DNA from: Synechococcus sp. RCC307
GTDB taxonomy: Bacteria > Cyanobacteriota > Cyanobacteriia > PCC-6307 > Cyanobiaceae
DNA length: 64,000 nt
NCBI GenBank assembly: GCA_000063525.1
Contig: CT978603.1
Location: 1,173,105-1,237,104 of the forward strand
Reading direction: 5' to 3'
How positions within the stretch are numbered: position 1 is the first letter of the stretch; the number at the start of each line of letters is the position of its first letter. Positions 54,876 through 62,619 of this stretch are shown here, in pieces. Both the position numbers and the translations under genes were made by a program. Under the pieces are notes generated by a model. That model was not told where the DNA came from and did not search any database. It was given only the letters and a program-made list of their open reading frames with translations.

Positions 54876-56606
54876 ATGCCTACCAACTCCGCAGCTGAAC
54901 TCGCCTCCCCCTGGTGGGAGGGGTCAGTGATCTACGAACTGATCCCCCGCTGCTTCGCTGATGGCAATGGCGACGGCATTGGAGACCTCGACGGGCTGAA
55001 ACAACGGCTGGACTATCTCCACTGGCTTGGCGTGGATGCGGTCTGGATGACCCCCATCTGTGATTCACCGCTGCGCGACGGCGGCTACGACATCACCGAT
55101 TACAAGTCGGTCCATCCCGACCTCGGTGATCTACAGGCTCTCGACTCCCTGATTCGGCATGCCCATGCACTGGGCTTGAAGGTGCTCTTCGATCTGGTGC
55201 TGAACCACACCAGTGACATGCATCTGTGGTTCCAGCGTGCGCGTTGGGCTGAGCGCGGCTCCCCCGAGCGCAACTTCTACGTCTGGCGCGACGACGACAA
55301 GAGTTACAGCGATGCGCCTGTTCTATTCCGCCATTTCGAAGACTCGAATTGGCACTGGGATCCGGTGGCCGGCCAGTACTACCTGCATCGGTTCCTGCGG
55401 CACCAGCCCGATCTCAACTACGACAACCCCCAGGTTCAAGAGGCGATGCTCGATGTGCTCGATTTTTGGATTGATCGAGGCATTGATGGTTTTCGGCTTG
55501 ATGCCATCCCCTTCCTCTTTGAACGGGAGGGCACGCGCTGCGAGGGGCTGCCTGAAACCCATGCGTTCCTGCGCCGGCTGCGCAGCAGGGCCAAAGAACG
55601 CTGCGAGCAATTGGGCCGTGAGGAGGTGCTGCTGCTGGCTGAGGCCATCCAACCTGTGCATGAAGCGATGCCATACGTCGCTGACGACGAACTGCACTCA
55701 GCCTTCAATTTCGCTCTAACGGCCCACCTCTTCGCCGCGGTGGCGCACGGGGAGGTGAGTGCTCTGCAGAACTTCCTGTTGGAGTTTCGCCAATTGAACG
55801 CCGGTTGCCGCTGGGCTCTGCCGCTACGCAATCACGATGAGCTCTGGCTCGGCGATGGCCACCTGGTGCCCGAGGCGATCGTTGACCGCGTCCGCGAGGG
55901 CTTCCCCAATGCCAAAGGCCATTGGCTGAACTGGGGCATCAACCGCCGGCTCTCACCATTACTCAACGGCGATCCGCGCCCGAACAAGGCTCTGCACGCT
56001 CTGCTTTACAGCCTGCCGGGCATGCCCTGCATCTACTACGGCGATGAACTGGGCATGGGGGACTATCCCGGCCTCAGGGACCGGGACGCCAATCGCACGC
56101 CGATGGCCTGGACATCAGAGCGCAACGGTGGCTTCTCCAAGGCACCCGACCCTCTGCTGGTGCTCCCCCCCATCACCCGGCCTGGGTACAACTGCCAAAT
56201 GATGAATGTGGCCGTGCAGAAAAGCCTGCAGGGCTCACTGTTGAACTGGCACCGCAACACCTTGCTCAGCCGCCGCTTGCTCCCTGCCCTCCGGTATGGC
56301 GACTTCCAATTACTGGAGAACTCCCACCCAGGAGTGATCAGCTACATCCGCCAATCCGAGGAGATGACCATCCTGGTGGCGGTCAATCTCAGCGGCAATC
56401 CCGCCTCGACGCGGCTGGATTTGGGCGCTTGGCAAGGACAGCAGGTGCGCGAGGTGCTCGGTGGCTGCCCCTTCCCTGTCGCCAGTGAGCATTGGTTTGC
56501 CTACCTCTCGGCCTACGACTACTGCTGGTGGTTGATCGGTGATGTGGAGCCTGAATCCACCAGCAGCTCCGACGCCATCGCCGACAGCCTGGCGGTTTCT
56601 TGCTGA
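54876..56606 (+). CDS. Trehalose synthase-like GH13 enzyme
   Basis: Alpha-amylase family protein of 576 residues close in pattern to TreS. The (beta/alpha)8 landmarks are SVIYELIPRCFADGNGDGIGDLDGL, DLVLNHTSDMHLWFQ, the nucleophile in DGFRLDAIPFLF, the acid/base Glu in VLLLAEAIQP and the third catalytic Asp in LPLRNHDEL. YYGDELGMGDYPGLRDRDANRTPM is also TreS-like. Substrate is unproved: trehalose, maltose or another alpha-glucoside such as glucosylglycerol or sucrose are all possible. The last ~30 codons overlap the 3' end of glpD by 88 bases on the other strand. No signal peptide. Confidence 0.85.
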   Translation: MPTNSAAELASPWWEGSVIYELIPRCFADGNGDGIGDLDGLKQRLDYLHWLGVDAVWMTPICDSPLRDGGYDITDYKSVHPDLGDLQALDSLIRHAHALGLKVLFDLVLNHTSDMHLWFQRARWAERGSPERNFYVWRDDDKSYSDAPVLFRHFEDSNWHWDPVAGQYYLHRFLRHQPDLNYDNPQVQEAMLDVLDFWIDRGIDGFRLDAIPFLFEREGTRCEGLPETHAFLRRLRSRAKERCEQLGREEVLLLAEAIQPVHEAMPYVADDELHSAFNFALTAHLFAAVAHGEVSALQNFLLEFRQLNAGCRWALPLRNHDELWLGDGHLVPEAIVDRVREGFPNAKGHWLNWGINRRLSPLLNGDPRPNKALHALLYSLPGMPCIYYGDELGMGDYPGLRDRDANRTPMAWTSERNGGFSKAPDPLLVLPPITRPGYNCQMMNVAVQKSLQGSLLNWHRNTLLSRRLLPALRYGDFQLLENSHPGVISYIRQSEEMTILVAVNLSGNPASTRLDLGAWQGQQVREVLGGCPFPVASEHWFAYLSAYDYCWWLIGDVEPESTSSSDAIADSLAVSC

Positions 56607-58081
56607 TCCAATAACGCCAAGCGGCTGCGCCGGCTCAGCAGATCACTGGAGGTGGTTGCCCACTCCTGAGCGATGTTGAAGCGCCACTCAGCGCGGCAAA
56701 TGGGCAACACCTCGCTCAGTGGCTCCAGCTCAGCGGGCTGCCTGGCGTGGTGAATCACCTCCTCAGCCCGCAGGCCATAGCTCGCGATGAGGTGTTCGGC
56801 CTGGGCAGCTTGTTGTGGGTGATCGGGCAACTGCTGCAGCAGGCGCGGCCGCAGGGCCTGCAACTGCGGAACGGTCTGGTCTGAATCGGCAGCACTGCCA
56901 AGCAGCGGCAAAGGCTTGGCTGCCGGCTCAGGTCCACCCAGACGCTCCAGCACTAGATGCAACGCATCAAGGGCCAAGACCCGGCAAGTGGTCCATTTGC
57001 CACCCAAAAGACTGATGAGTCCGCTGGGCAGCTGTTCCACCTCGTGCTCTCGCACCAAACGACTACTGGAGGCGGAGCTCCCGGCGGCGCGAATCAAGGG
57101 CCGGCCTCCTGCCCAAGCACTGCCCACCTCAGCCGTGGTGCCATCGGGGAACCAGCGAGCCAGGTGCTCGAGCAGATAGGTGCGCTCTTGATCAGACACC
57201 TGGGTGGCTTCAGCCGCTGGGCAGGGGATGTCAGTGGTCCCCAGCAGCGTGCGGCCAAAAAATGGCAACAAGAACAGCACGCGGCCGTCACTGGTGCGCG
57301 GAATCAAGAGACCATCTCCGCCGGCGCAGAGGTTGCCCCTCAACACAAGGTGGGTGCCGCGGCTCACGAGCAACCGCGCTTCAGCGTCAGGGTCAGCCAG
57401 CAAACGCAGCTGATCGGCAGCGATTCCAGTGGCATTGACGATCACGCGAGCCGGCCAGCGTTGCTGCTCACCCCCTGGGCCTTCGCTGATGGCGGCGCTG
57501 AGGCGACCATTTGTGCGTTCAAAGCCCACAACACGGCAATCCCGCACCACCTCGAGACCCGCTTGTGCCGCCGTCAGCAACAGCAGAAGGTTCAAACGCG
57601 CATCGTTGAACTGCCCATCGCTGTAACGAACCCCGCCGTTGAAGCGGCGATCCAACCCAGGGAAGGCGCGCTGCACCCCCTCGGCATTCAGGCTGCTGGT
57701 GGCTCCAAGCCCAGCTGAACCAGCCAGCAGGTCATAAAACCCAAGCCCAAGACGGTAGTAGCTGCGCTCGATCAGCCCCTCCGTCGGCAGCACCAAATTG
57801 AGGGTGTGGGCCAGAAAGGGCGCCTGACGGATCCAGTGCCCCCGTTCAACGAGGGCTTCGCGCACCAACTTGAACTGGGCGGGATCGGCTTGTTTAACGG
57901 CGAGCTCCAGGTAGCGCACACCGCCGTGCAACAACTTCGTGCTGCGAGAGCTGGTGCCAACCGCTGGATCTTCAGCCTCCAGCAGCGTGACCTTGAGCCC
58001 GCGGCGCACGGCTTCATAGGCCAGGGCTGCGCCACTGGAACCGCCGCCAATGATCAGCAGGTCAGCGCAGGGCATCGCCAT
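56519..58081 (-). CDS. glpD: FAD-dependent glycerol-3-phosphate dehydrogenase
   Basis: Oxidises glycerol-3-phosphate to dihydroxyacetone phosphate, passing electrons to the membrane quinone pool. The 520 residues start with LLIIGGGSSGAALAYEAVRRGLKVTLLEAED, the FAD-binding fold, and continue with SSRSTKLLHGGVRYLELAVKQ, VNATGIAADQLRLL and SLLGGKWTTCRVLA. The ATG at 58081 overlaps glpK by 20 bases, so translation is probably coupled; a second ATG at 58075 is possible. The end overlaps the GH13 gene by 88 bases. Confidence 0.95.
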   Translation of the reverse strand: MAMPCADLLIIGGGSSGAALAYEAVRRGLKVTLLEAEDPAVGTSSRSTKLLHGGVRYLELAVKQADPAQFKLVREALVERGHWIRQAPFLAHTLNLVLPTEGLIERSYYRLGLGFYDLLAGSAGLGATSSLNAEGVQRAFPGLDRRFNGGVRYSDGQFNDARLNLLLLLTAAQAGLEVVRDCRVVGFERTNGRLSAAISEGPGGEQQRWPARVIVNATGIAADQLRLLADPDAEARLLVSRGTHLVLRGNLCAGGDGLLIPRTSDGRVLFLLPFFGRTLLGTTDIPCPAAEATQVSDQERTYLLEHLARWFPDGTTAEVGSAWAGGRPLIRAAGSSASSSRLVREHEVEQLPSGLISLLGGKWTTCRVLALDALHLVLERLGGPEPAAKPLPLLGSAADSDQTVPQLQALRPRLLQQLPDHPQQAAQAEHLIASYGLRAEEVIHHARQPAELEPLSEVLPICRAEWRFNIAQEWATTSSDLLSRRSRLALLDQQETARLSAMASELLVDSGSTSPINHQQ

Positions 58082-59576
58082 GCCACTCCAAGCAACGGTG
58101 AACGGCGCTCTCCCAGCGCTGCAGCCAGCGTTCACGCTCGGCCGCATCAATCGTCGGATCAAAGCGCCGGCTGCCGGCGGCACGGGCTTGGCGCACGGCG
58201 TTGAGATCGCTCAAACATCCAGCTGAGAGACCAGCCAGCAGGGCAACACCCAAGGCCGTGCTCTCCAGCTGATCGGGGCGGCGTACGGGCACCCCACTGC
58301 TATTGGCTTGAGCCTGCAACAGGAGATCGGAGGCGGCGGCGCCGCCATCGACCGCCAGCTCATGCAGCGGCTGTCCCAAGGCTTGCTCAGCCAGTTGCAT
58401 CAGCGTTGTTACGGCTAAGGCAATGCCCTCGAGGGCCGCGCGGGCAATCTGGCCAGGCCCGGTGTCTCGGGTCAGGCCAATCATCAAGCCACGGGCTTCG
58501 GGATCCCAGTGGGGAGTGCCCCAACCGGTGAAGGCGGGCACCAGCATCAGTTCACCAGCGCTATCGACCGAAGCGGCCAACTCTTCAATCGCCGCTGAGT
58601 TGGGAATCAGACCCAAGCCATCGCGCAGCCATTGCACAACGGTTCCGGCGTTAAACAGGCTGCCTTCGATGCAATAAGTGGTGCTGCCATCGGCCTCGGT
58701 CCATCCCACGGTGCTGAGCAAGCCCCCGGGTGCGCGCACAGGCGTTGAGCCCACATTGATCACCAGGAAAGCGCCCGTTCCATAGGTGCATTTGGCCTGG
58801 CCAGGCTCCAAGCACAGCTGACCAAAACTGGCGGCCTGTTGATCTCCGAGCATGGCGGTGATCGGCACCCCGGCAAAGGGCCGACCTTCAGCGATGCAGC
58901 CGAAATGGCTGCGGCAGGGCTTGAGCTCCGGCAGGGCCGAGGCCGTTAAACCCACCCGCTCACAGGCCTCCGGCAGCCAACAGCCGCGATCGAGATCCAA
59001 CAGCAAGGTGCGGCTGGCATTGCTGAGGTCAGTGGCATGCACCGAGCCAGCGGTCAGCTGCCACAGCAGCCAGCTGTCGACAGTGCCAAAGCGCAGGGTG
59101 CCATCGGCCTGGGCTGCAGCGGCCTCGGCGTTGTTCTGCAGCAGCCACTGCACCTTGCTGGCACTGAAATAGGGATCGAGCACCAGCCCCGTGCGCTGCT
59201 GCCAGCTCTCAGCTTCGGGCTGCTGACGCCACTGGCGGCAAATAGAAGCGGTCCGCCGGTCCTGCCAGACCAAAGCCGGGCCGCAGGGCTGGCCTTGCTC
59301 AGATCGCCACAACACAGTGGTTTCGCGCTGATTGGTGATGCCACAGGCGGCCACGGCAGCACGCTGCTCCGGGCTCAATTGATCCTCCAGCTGCTGCATG
59401 GCTTGGAGCTGGCTGCTCCAAATCGCAAGCGGGTCCTGTTCCACCCAACCATCAGCTGGGTACTCAATCGGCAACGGGACTTGCGCCGACGCCAAGGCTT
59501 GTCCGCTGCCATCAAAAATCACGGCGCGGGAGCTGCTGGTGCCTTGATCAAGGGCCAGCAAAAGGGGTTCGGCCAT
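58062..59576 (-). CDS. glpK: Glycerol kinase
   Basis: Phosphorylates glycerol to glycerol-3-phosphate with ATP. The 504 residues show LLALDQGTSSSRAVIFDGSG at the start, GITNQRETTVLWRSE, WLLWQLTAG and the C-terminal sugar-kinase signature region LHELAVDGGAAASDLLLQ. ATG at 59576 (MAEPLLLALDQ) is preferred to GTG 59591. It can return glycerol from glucosylglycerol cleavage to the pathway's acceptor pool. A 175-base gap, holding the rpmB promoter, separates it from the divergent ribosomal gene. Confidence 0.97.
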   Translation of the reverse strand: MAEPLLLALDQGTSSSRAVIFDGSGQALASAQVPLPIEYPADGWVEQDPLAIWSSQLQAMQQLEDQLSPEQRAAVAACGITNQRETTVLWRSEQGQPCGPALVWQDRRTASICRQWRQQPEAESWQQRTGLVLDPYFSASKVQWLLQNNAEAAAAQADGTLRFGTVDSWLLWQLTAGSVHATDLSNASRTLLLDLDRGCWLPEACERVGLTASALPELKPCRSHFGCIAEGRPFAGVPITAMLGDQQAASFGQLCLEPGQAKCTYGTGAFLVINVGSTPVRAPGGLLSTVGWTEADGSTTYCIEGSLFNAGTVVQWLRDGLGLIPNSAAIEELAASVDSAGELMLVPAFTGWGTPHWDPEARGLMIGLTRDTGPGQIARAALEGIALAVTTLMQLAEQALGQPLHELAVDGGAAASDLLLQAQANSSGVPVRRPDQLESTALGVALLAGLSAGCLSDLNAVRQARAAGSRRFDPTIDAAERERWLQRWESAVHRCLEWHGDALR

Positions 59577-59751
59577 GCCTTGCATCACCACCCTCCGGTC
59601 TTAACTCGCCTGAGCGGAGCTTTCAGGCAGCGGCAACGGGAGATTGACTGAAGATTGAAGTGGGTTGGTAGGCTTAGCCCTTGGCTAATTGATCAAAGGT
59701 TGGCCAATCGGATCATTGTGTCCGATTCAATTCGTTCGGAAGGAATCAGTC

Positions 59752-59988
59752 ATGTCCCGGGTCTGCCAACTCAGCGGCAAGCGCGCCAACAACGGCATGG
59801 CTGTTAGCCACTCCCACGTGCGCACCAAGAAGCTGCAACAGGTGAACCTGCAACAGCGGCGCCTGTGGTGGGCCGAAGGCAACCGTTGGGTGAAGCTGCG
59901 CGTTTCCACCTCAGCGCTGCGCACCATCCAGAAAAAAGGCTTGGGCGCTTACGCCAAAGAGCTGGGCATCAACCTCGCCAAGATCTGA
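59752..59988 (+). CDS. rpmB: Ribosomal protein bL28
   Basis: Large-subunit protein of 78 residues: [60 protein letters not shown]. Normal cyanobacterial length. AAGGA lies about eight bases upstream of the ATG. A longer open frame to 59689 is not used because L28 begins at MSRVC. It stands divergent from glpK and upstream of the peroxiredoxin gene by 37 bases. Confidence 0.97.
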   Translation: MSRVCQLSGKRANNGMAVSHSHVRTKKLQQVNLQQRRLWWAEGNRWVKLRVSTSALRTIQKKGLGAYAKELGINLAKI

Positions 59989-60025
59989 GCGCGCTGCCTA
60001 GCTTGGCGGTCGCTTTACAGCTGTG

Positions 60026-60571
60026 ATGCGGCGTCAAGAGGTTCTCAAACTGCTCGGGGCTCTCCCCCTATTGGCCTTGCGGCCCAGGCCTGCCGCAGCG
60101 ATGGGCGGGACTTTGCCGGCGCTCGATCAACTCGCTCCTGATTTCGATCTCGAATCAGCGGGCCAAACTGGGGCACTTGGGCAGCGTCTGCAGCGCGATG
60201 ACTTTCGCGGCAGCTGGCTCGTTCTCTATTTCTATCCCCGCGATTTCACCAGCGGATGCACCCTGGAAGCCCGTGGCTTTCAGCGCGACTTGAGCCTCTA
60301 CAAAGCCGCTAACGGTGCTGTGGTGGGCGTGAGCGCGGATGGCAGCGACAAACACGCCAGCTTTTGCACCAGCGAAGGGCTCGACTTCCCGCTGTTATCC
60401 GATCCAGGCGGCGAGGTGAGCAAGCTCTATGGCTCGTGGATTCCCCCCTTCAGCCAACGGCACACCTTTGTGATCGACCCAGACGGCGTCCTGCGCGCCC
60501 GCTTTGTTGGTGTGAATCCCTCGATTCACAGCCAAGAAGTGCTCAGCACGCTCAAGGAGTTGCAGGTTTAA
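60026..60571 (+). CDS. Exported peroxiredoxin, BCP/PrxQ-like
   Basis: A 181-residue thiol peroxidase with a signal sequence of twin-arginine-like or Sec type (MRRQEVLKLLGALPLLALRPRPAAA; RR near the start), so it probably acts in the thylakoid lumen or periplasm. The peroxidatic Cys is in RDFTSGCTLEARGFQRD. At the place of the usual resolving Cys (CTxEAC) is Arg (CTLEAR), so it may work as a one-Cys enzyme or use another Cys (SFCTSEG). Compare the complete CTIEAC in the cytosolic copy at 14807-15262. GTG 60023 precedes the ATG. The 3' end overlaps csaB by 20 bases. Confidence 0.92.
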   Translation: MRRQEVLKLLGALPLLALRPRPAAAMGGTLPALDQLAPDFDLESAGQTGALGQRLQRDDFRGSWLVLYFYPRDFTSGCTLEARGFQRDLSLYKAANGAVVGVSADGSDKHASFCTSEGLDFPLLSDPGGEVSKLYGSWIPPFSQRHTFVIDPDGVLRARFVGVNPSIHSQEVLSTLKELQV

Positions 60572-61622
60572 GCAGCCCTTGGTGCTGCGCAGCCGACTGG
60601 ACCTGAGCGGCGATGGCGGCACTGGGCAGGGGCTGATCGAGCTGTTGCTGCCAACTGCTTGTCAGCGCATCAGCCGAAGGCAATGGCTGCAAATCAGCCC
60701 AAGGGCAGCCCAAGGCATCGGCAGCGGCCGCCACTTTCGGGTCGTAGCTCAGTGCCGACACCGGGGCACCGGCGCGCGCCGCCAGGATTAAGCCATGCAG
60801 ACGCATCGCTAACACCAGGCCTGCTGCTGAGGCCTGGGCCATCAACTCTTCGGGGCGCTGCAATCGAATTTCGCGACTGCGCGCCGCCAAGGATTCCGGC
60901 AATAGCCCTTGCCCCTTCAGGCGCTCCATCAAGCCCCCGTCTTGGATGTCATGCAGTGGCAGCCACAGCACTGGGCGATCGTTCTGCTCTGCCAAGGAGC
61001 TCAGGGCCTGGAGCAACACGCGCCAATCGGCATCGCTGAGCAGGCTTGACGATCGCCAAGCCAGCACGATCGGGCCACCGCGGCCACGCCAGTGCATCGG
61101 CGGCAAGGTCCAAACCGGATCAGCAGCCACGGGGTCCATCGCACGGCTGACGCCCGCCAGCCGCTGGGCCAACGCAGCCGACTGTCGATCGCGCCAACTC
61201 GCAGCTGACACCAGCGGCAGCAGGCGTGAAACGAGTACACGGCTGCGCCGCCGCCGCAAGGGGCCAAGCCCTTGGGCCCAGAGGATCACAGGCTTGCCCT
61301 GCAGCCGTGCCGTGAGGATCAAGGCGGCGTAATAGAGCAGGCTGCGCCAGCTGGTGCTGTCCTGCAGCAGGCTGCCGCCACCCAGGATCAAGCCATCGCA
61401 GTCAGCCAAGGCGCGCAACGTGGAGCGCAAGCGGCGTCGATCGCAGGTGAACACGCCAAAGCGCTGCTGAACCTGCTGTTGATCAGCTGCCGTGACGCAG
61501 GGCTTGGCCCCGGCCGGCAACCCGCTCAGCAGCGCTTGCAACAGGGCGTCATCGCCGATGTTGTGTTCGCCGTAATAACCGCAGAGAAGGGGGCGAGCCA
61601 ACACAGCCGAAGTGGGCGTCAC
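60552..61622 (-). CDS. csaB: Polysaccharide pyruvyl transferase CsaB
   Basis: Adds pyruvate ketal groups to envelope polysaccharide, which in other bacteria anchors S-layer proteins. The 356 residues show LCGYYGEHNIGDDALLQALLSGL at the start, LILGGGSLLQDSTSWRSLLYYAALI and MRLHGLILAARAGAPVSALSYDPKVAAAA, all typical of CsaB. It starts at GTG 61622. The 3' end overlaps the exported peroxiredoxin gene. Divergent from the DUF2499 gene with a 46-base gap. Confidence 0.92.
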   Translation of the reverse strand: MTPTSAVLARPLLCGYYGEHNIGDDALLQALLSGLPAGAKPCVTAADQQQVQQRFGVFTCDRRRLRSTLRALADCDGLILGGGSLLQDSTSWRSLLYYAALILTARLQGKPVILWAQGLGPLRRRRSRVLVSRLLPLVSAASWRDRQSAALAQRLAGVSRAMDPVAADPVWTLPPMHWRGRGGPIVLAWRSSSLLSDADWRVLLQALSSLAEQNDRPVLWLPLHDIQDGGLMERLKGQGLLPESLAARSREIRLQRPEELMAQASAAGLVLAMRLHGLILAARAGAPVSALSYDPKVAAAADALGCPWADLQPLPSADALTSSWQQQLDQPLPSAAIAAQVQSAAQHQGLLKPATP

Positions 61623-61668
61623 ACAGGCAAATCCAGGGCCCGTACATTACGGATCTTCGCTGAGGTTC

Positions 61669-61974
61669 ATGCACGTCCTCTCCTTTCACACCTGGGTGAT
61701 CCACATCAGTTCTGTTCTGGAGTGGATGCTGGCGATTGCCGCGGTGACGCTCTGGGGAGAGCGGCGCGCCGAGCCGGAATGGCGCTGGCTGGCGGTGGCG
61801 ATGCTGCCGGCCCTGGCGAGCGCCCTCTGCGCCTGCACATGGCACCTGTTTGATAACGCCCCTGAGCTGCACTGGCTGGTCACCGTGCAAGCCGCACTAA
61901 CCCTGGTGGGCAATAGCGCTCTAGCCATGGCGGCTTGGTGGATTTGGCGCCGTCAACGCCAGGAGGCCGCATGA
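61669..61974 (+). CDS. DUF2499 membrane protein
   Basis: A 101-residue membrane protein, MHVLSFHTWVIHISSVLEWMLAIAAVTLWG, with DUF2499 landmarks (LS..TW.IH..SV.EW, split here) and three predicted helices, ending basic (WWIWRRQRQEAA). It is found in cyanobacteria and in plant plastids. Function is unestablished. Its stop overlaps the start of the DUF3593 gene, whose stop overlaps the psaK start, so all three are one transcript and translation unit. This points to a thylakoid location. Confidence 0.88.
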   Translation: MHVLSFHTWVIHISSVLEWMLAIAAVTLWGERRAEPEWRWLAVAMLPALASALCACTWHLFDNAPELHWLVTVQAALTLVGNSALAMAAWWIWRRQRQEAA

Positions 61975-62336
61975 ACGATCCTGCCGCCCCACTGTTTGCC
62001 CTCTCGCTGCTGCCCTATCTGCTGTTTCTGTGGTGGGCTTGGCGGAGTCAGCGCTTTCCGCGGCTGGCTTTGCTGGGCTTTGCCCTCACCCTGCTGTTTG
62101 TGGTGATCACCATCGCCGCCGCCTTGGTGGCCCAGCTGCGCTACGACGCCGAGCTGGCCAATGTGGACTGGCTCCATGGCGGGGCGGAAGCCTTTTTGAG
62201 CCTTAGCAATCTGATCTTGCTGCTGGGTTTTGGCGGTGAACAACTCTTACGAGCTGACACAAAAGCCAACAGTTCAAAGGATGATTCCGGGGACATCCCG
62301 TTTGACCCGTCTGCCTGCAGGCGCCTCTCCCCATGA
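61971..62336 (+). CDS. DUF3593 membrane protein
   Basis: A 121-residue membrane protein. The N-terminal half has MNDPAAPLFALSLLPYLLFLWW, then RLALLGFALTLLFVVITIAAALVA and GGAEAFLSLSNLILLLGFGG, three helices, with a polar 30-residue C-terminal tail. DUF3593 homologues occur in cyanobacteria and plant plastids, often paired with DUF2499. ATG overlaps the DUF2499 stop (ATGA), and TGA overlaps the psaK ATG. Function unknown. Confidence 0.85.
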   Translation: MNDPAAPLFALSLLPYLLFLWWAWRSQRFPRLALLGFALTLLFVVITIAAALVAQLRYDAELANVDWLHGGAEAFLSLSNLILLLGFGGEQLLRADTKANSSKDDSGDIPFDPSACRRLSP

Positions 62337-62608
62337 CCCTGTTTCCCGCATTGGTGTCTCCTCTGCTCGCCTTGGCTCCCGCCACCGTGGCTTGGAGCCC
62401 CAAGGTTGGTTTGGTGATGATCCTCTGCAACGTCATGGCCATTGCCATCGGCAAAGCCACCATCAAGTACCCCAATGAGGGCGGTGCTCTGCCCAACAGC
62501 TCCTTCTTCGGCGGCATGGGCATGGGCGCGCTGCTCGGCACCACCAGCCTGGGTCACGTGATCGGCATCGCCAGCATCCAAGGCTTGGCTGCCAGCGGCG
62601 TTCTCTGA
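62333..62608 (+). CDS. psaK: Photosystem I reaction centre subunit PsaK
   Basis: Peripheral photosystem I subunit of 91 residues with two membrane helices, WSPKVGLVMILCNVMAIAIG and MGALLGTTSLGHVIGIASIQGL, joined by a loop with KATIKYPNEGGALPNSS. The start overlaps the DUF3593 stop. The stop is 11 bases from the convergent FAD reductase gene. In cyanobacteria PsaK helps attach antenna and is regulated by light. Confidence 0.93.
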   Translation: MTLFPALVSPLLALAPATVAWSPKVGLVMILCNVMAIAIGKATIKYPNEGGALPNSSFFGGMGMGALLGTTSLGHVIGIASIQGLAASGVL

Positions 62609-62619
62609 AGAGCGGGTCC

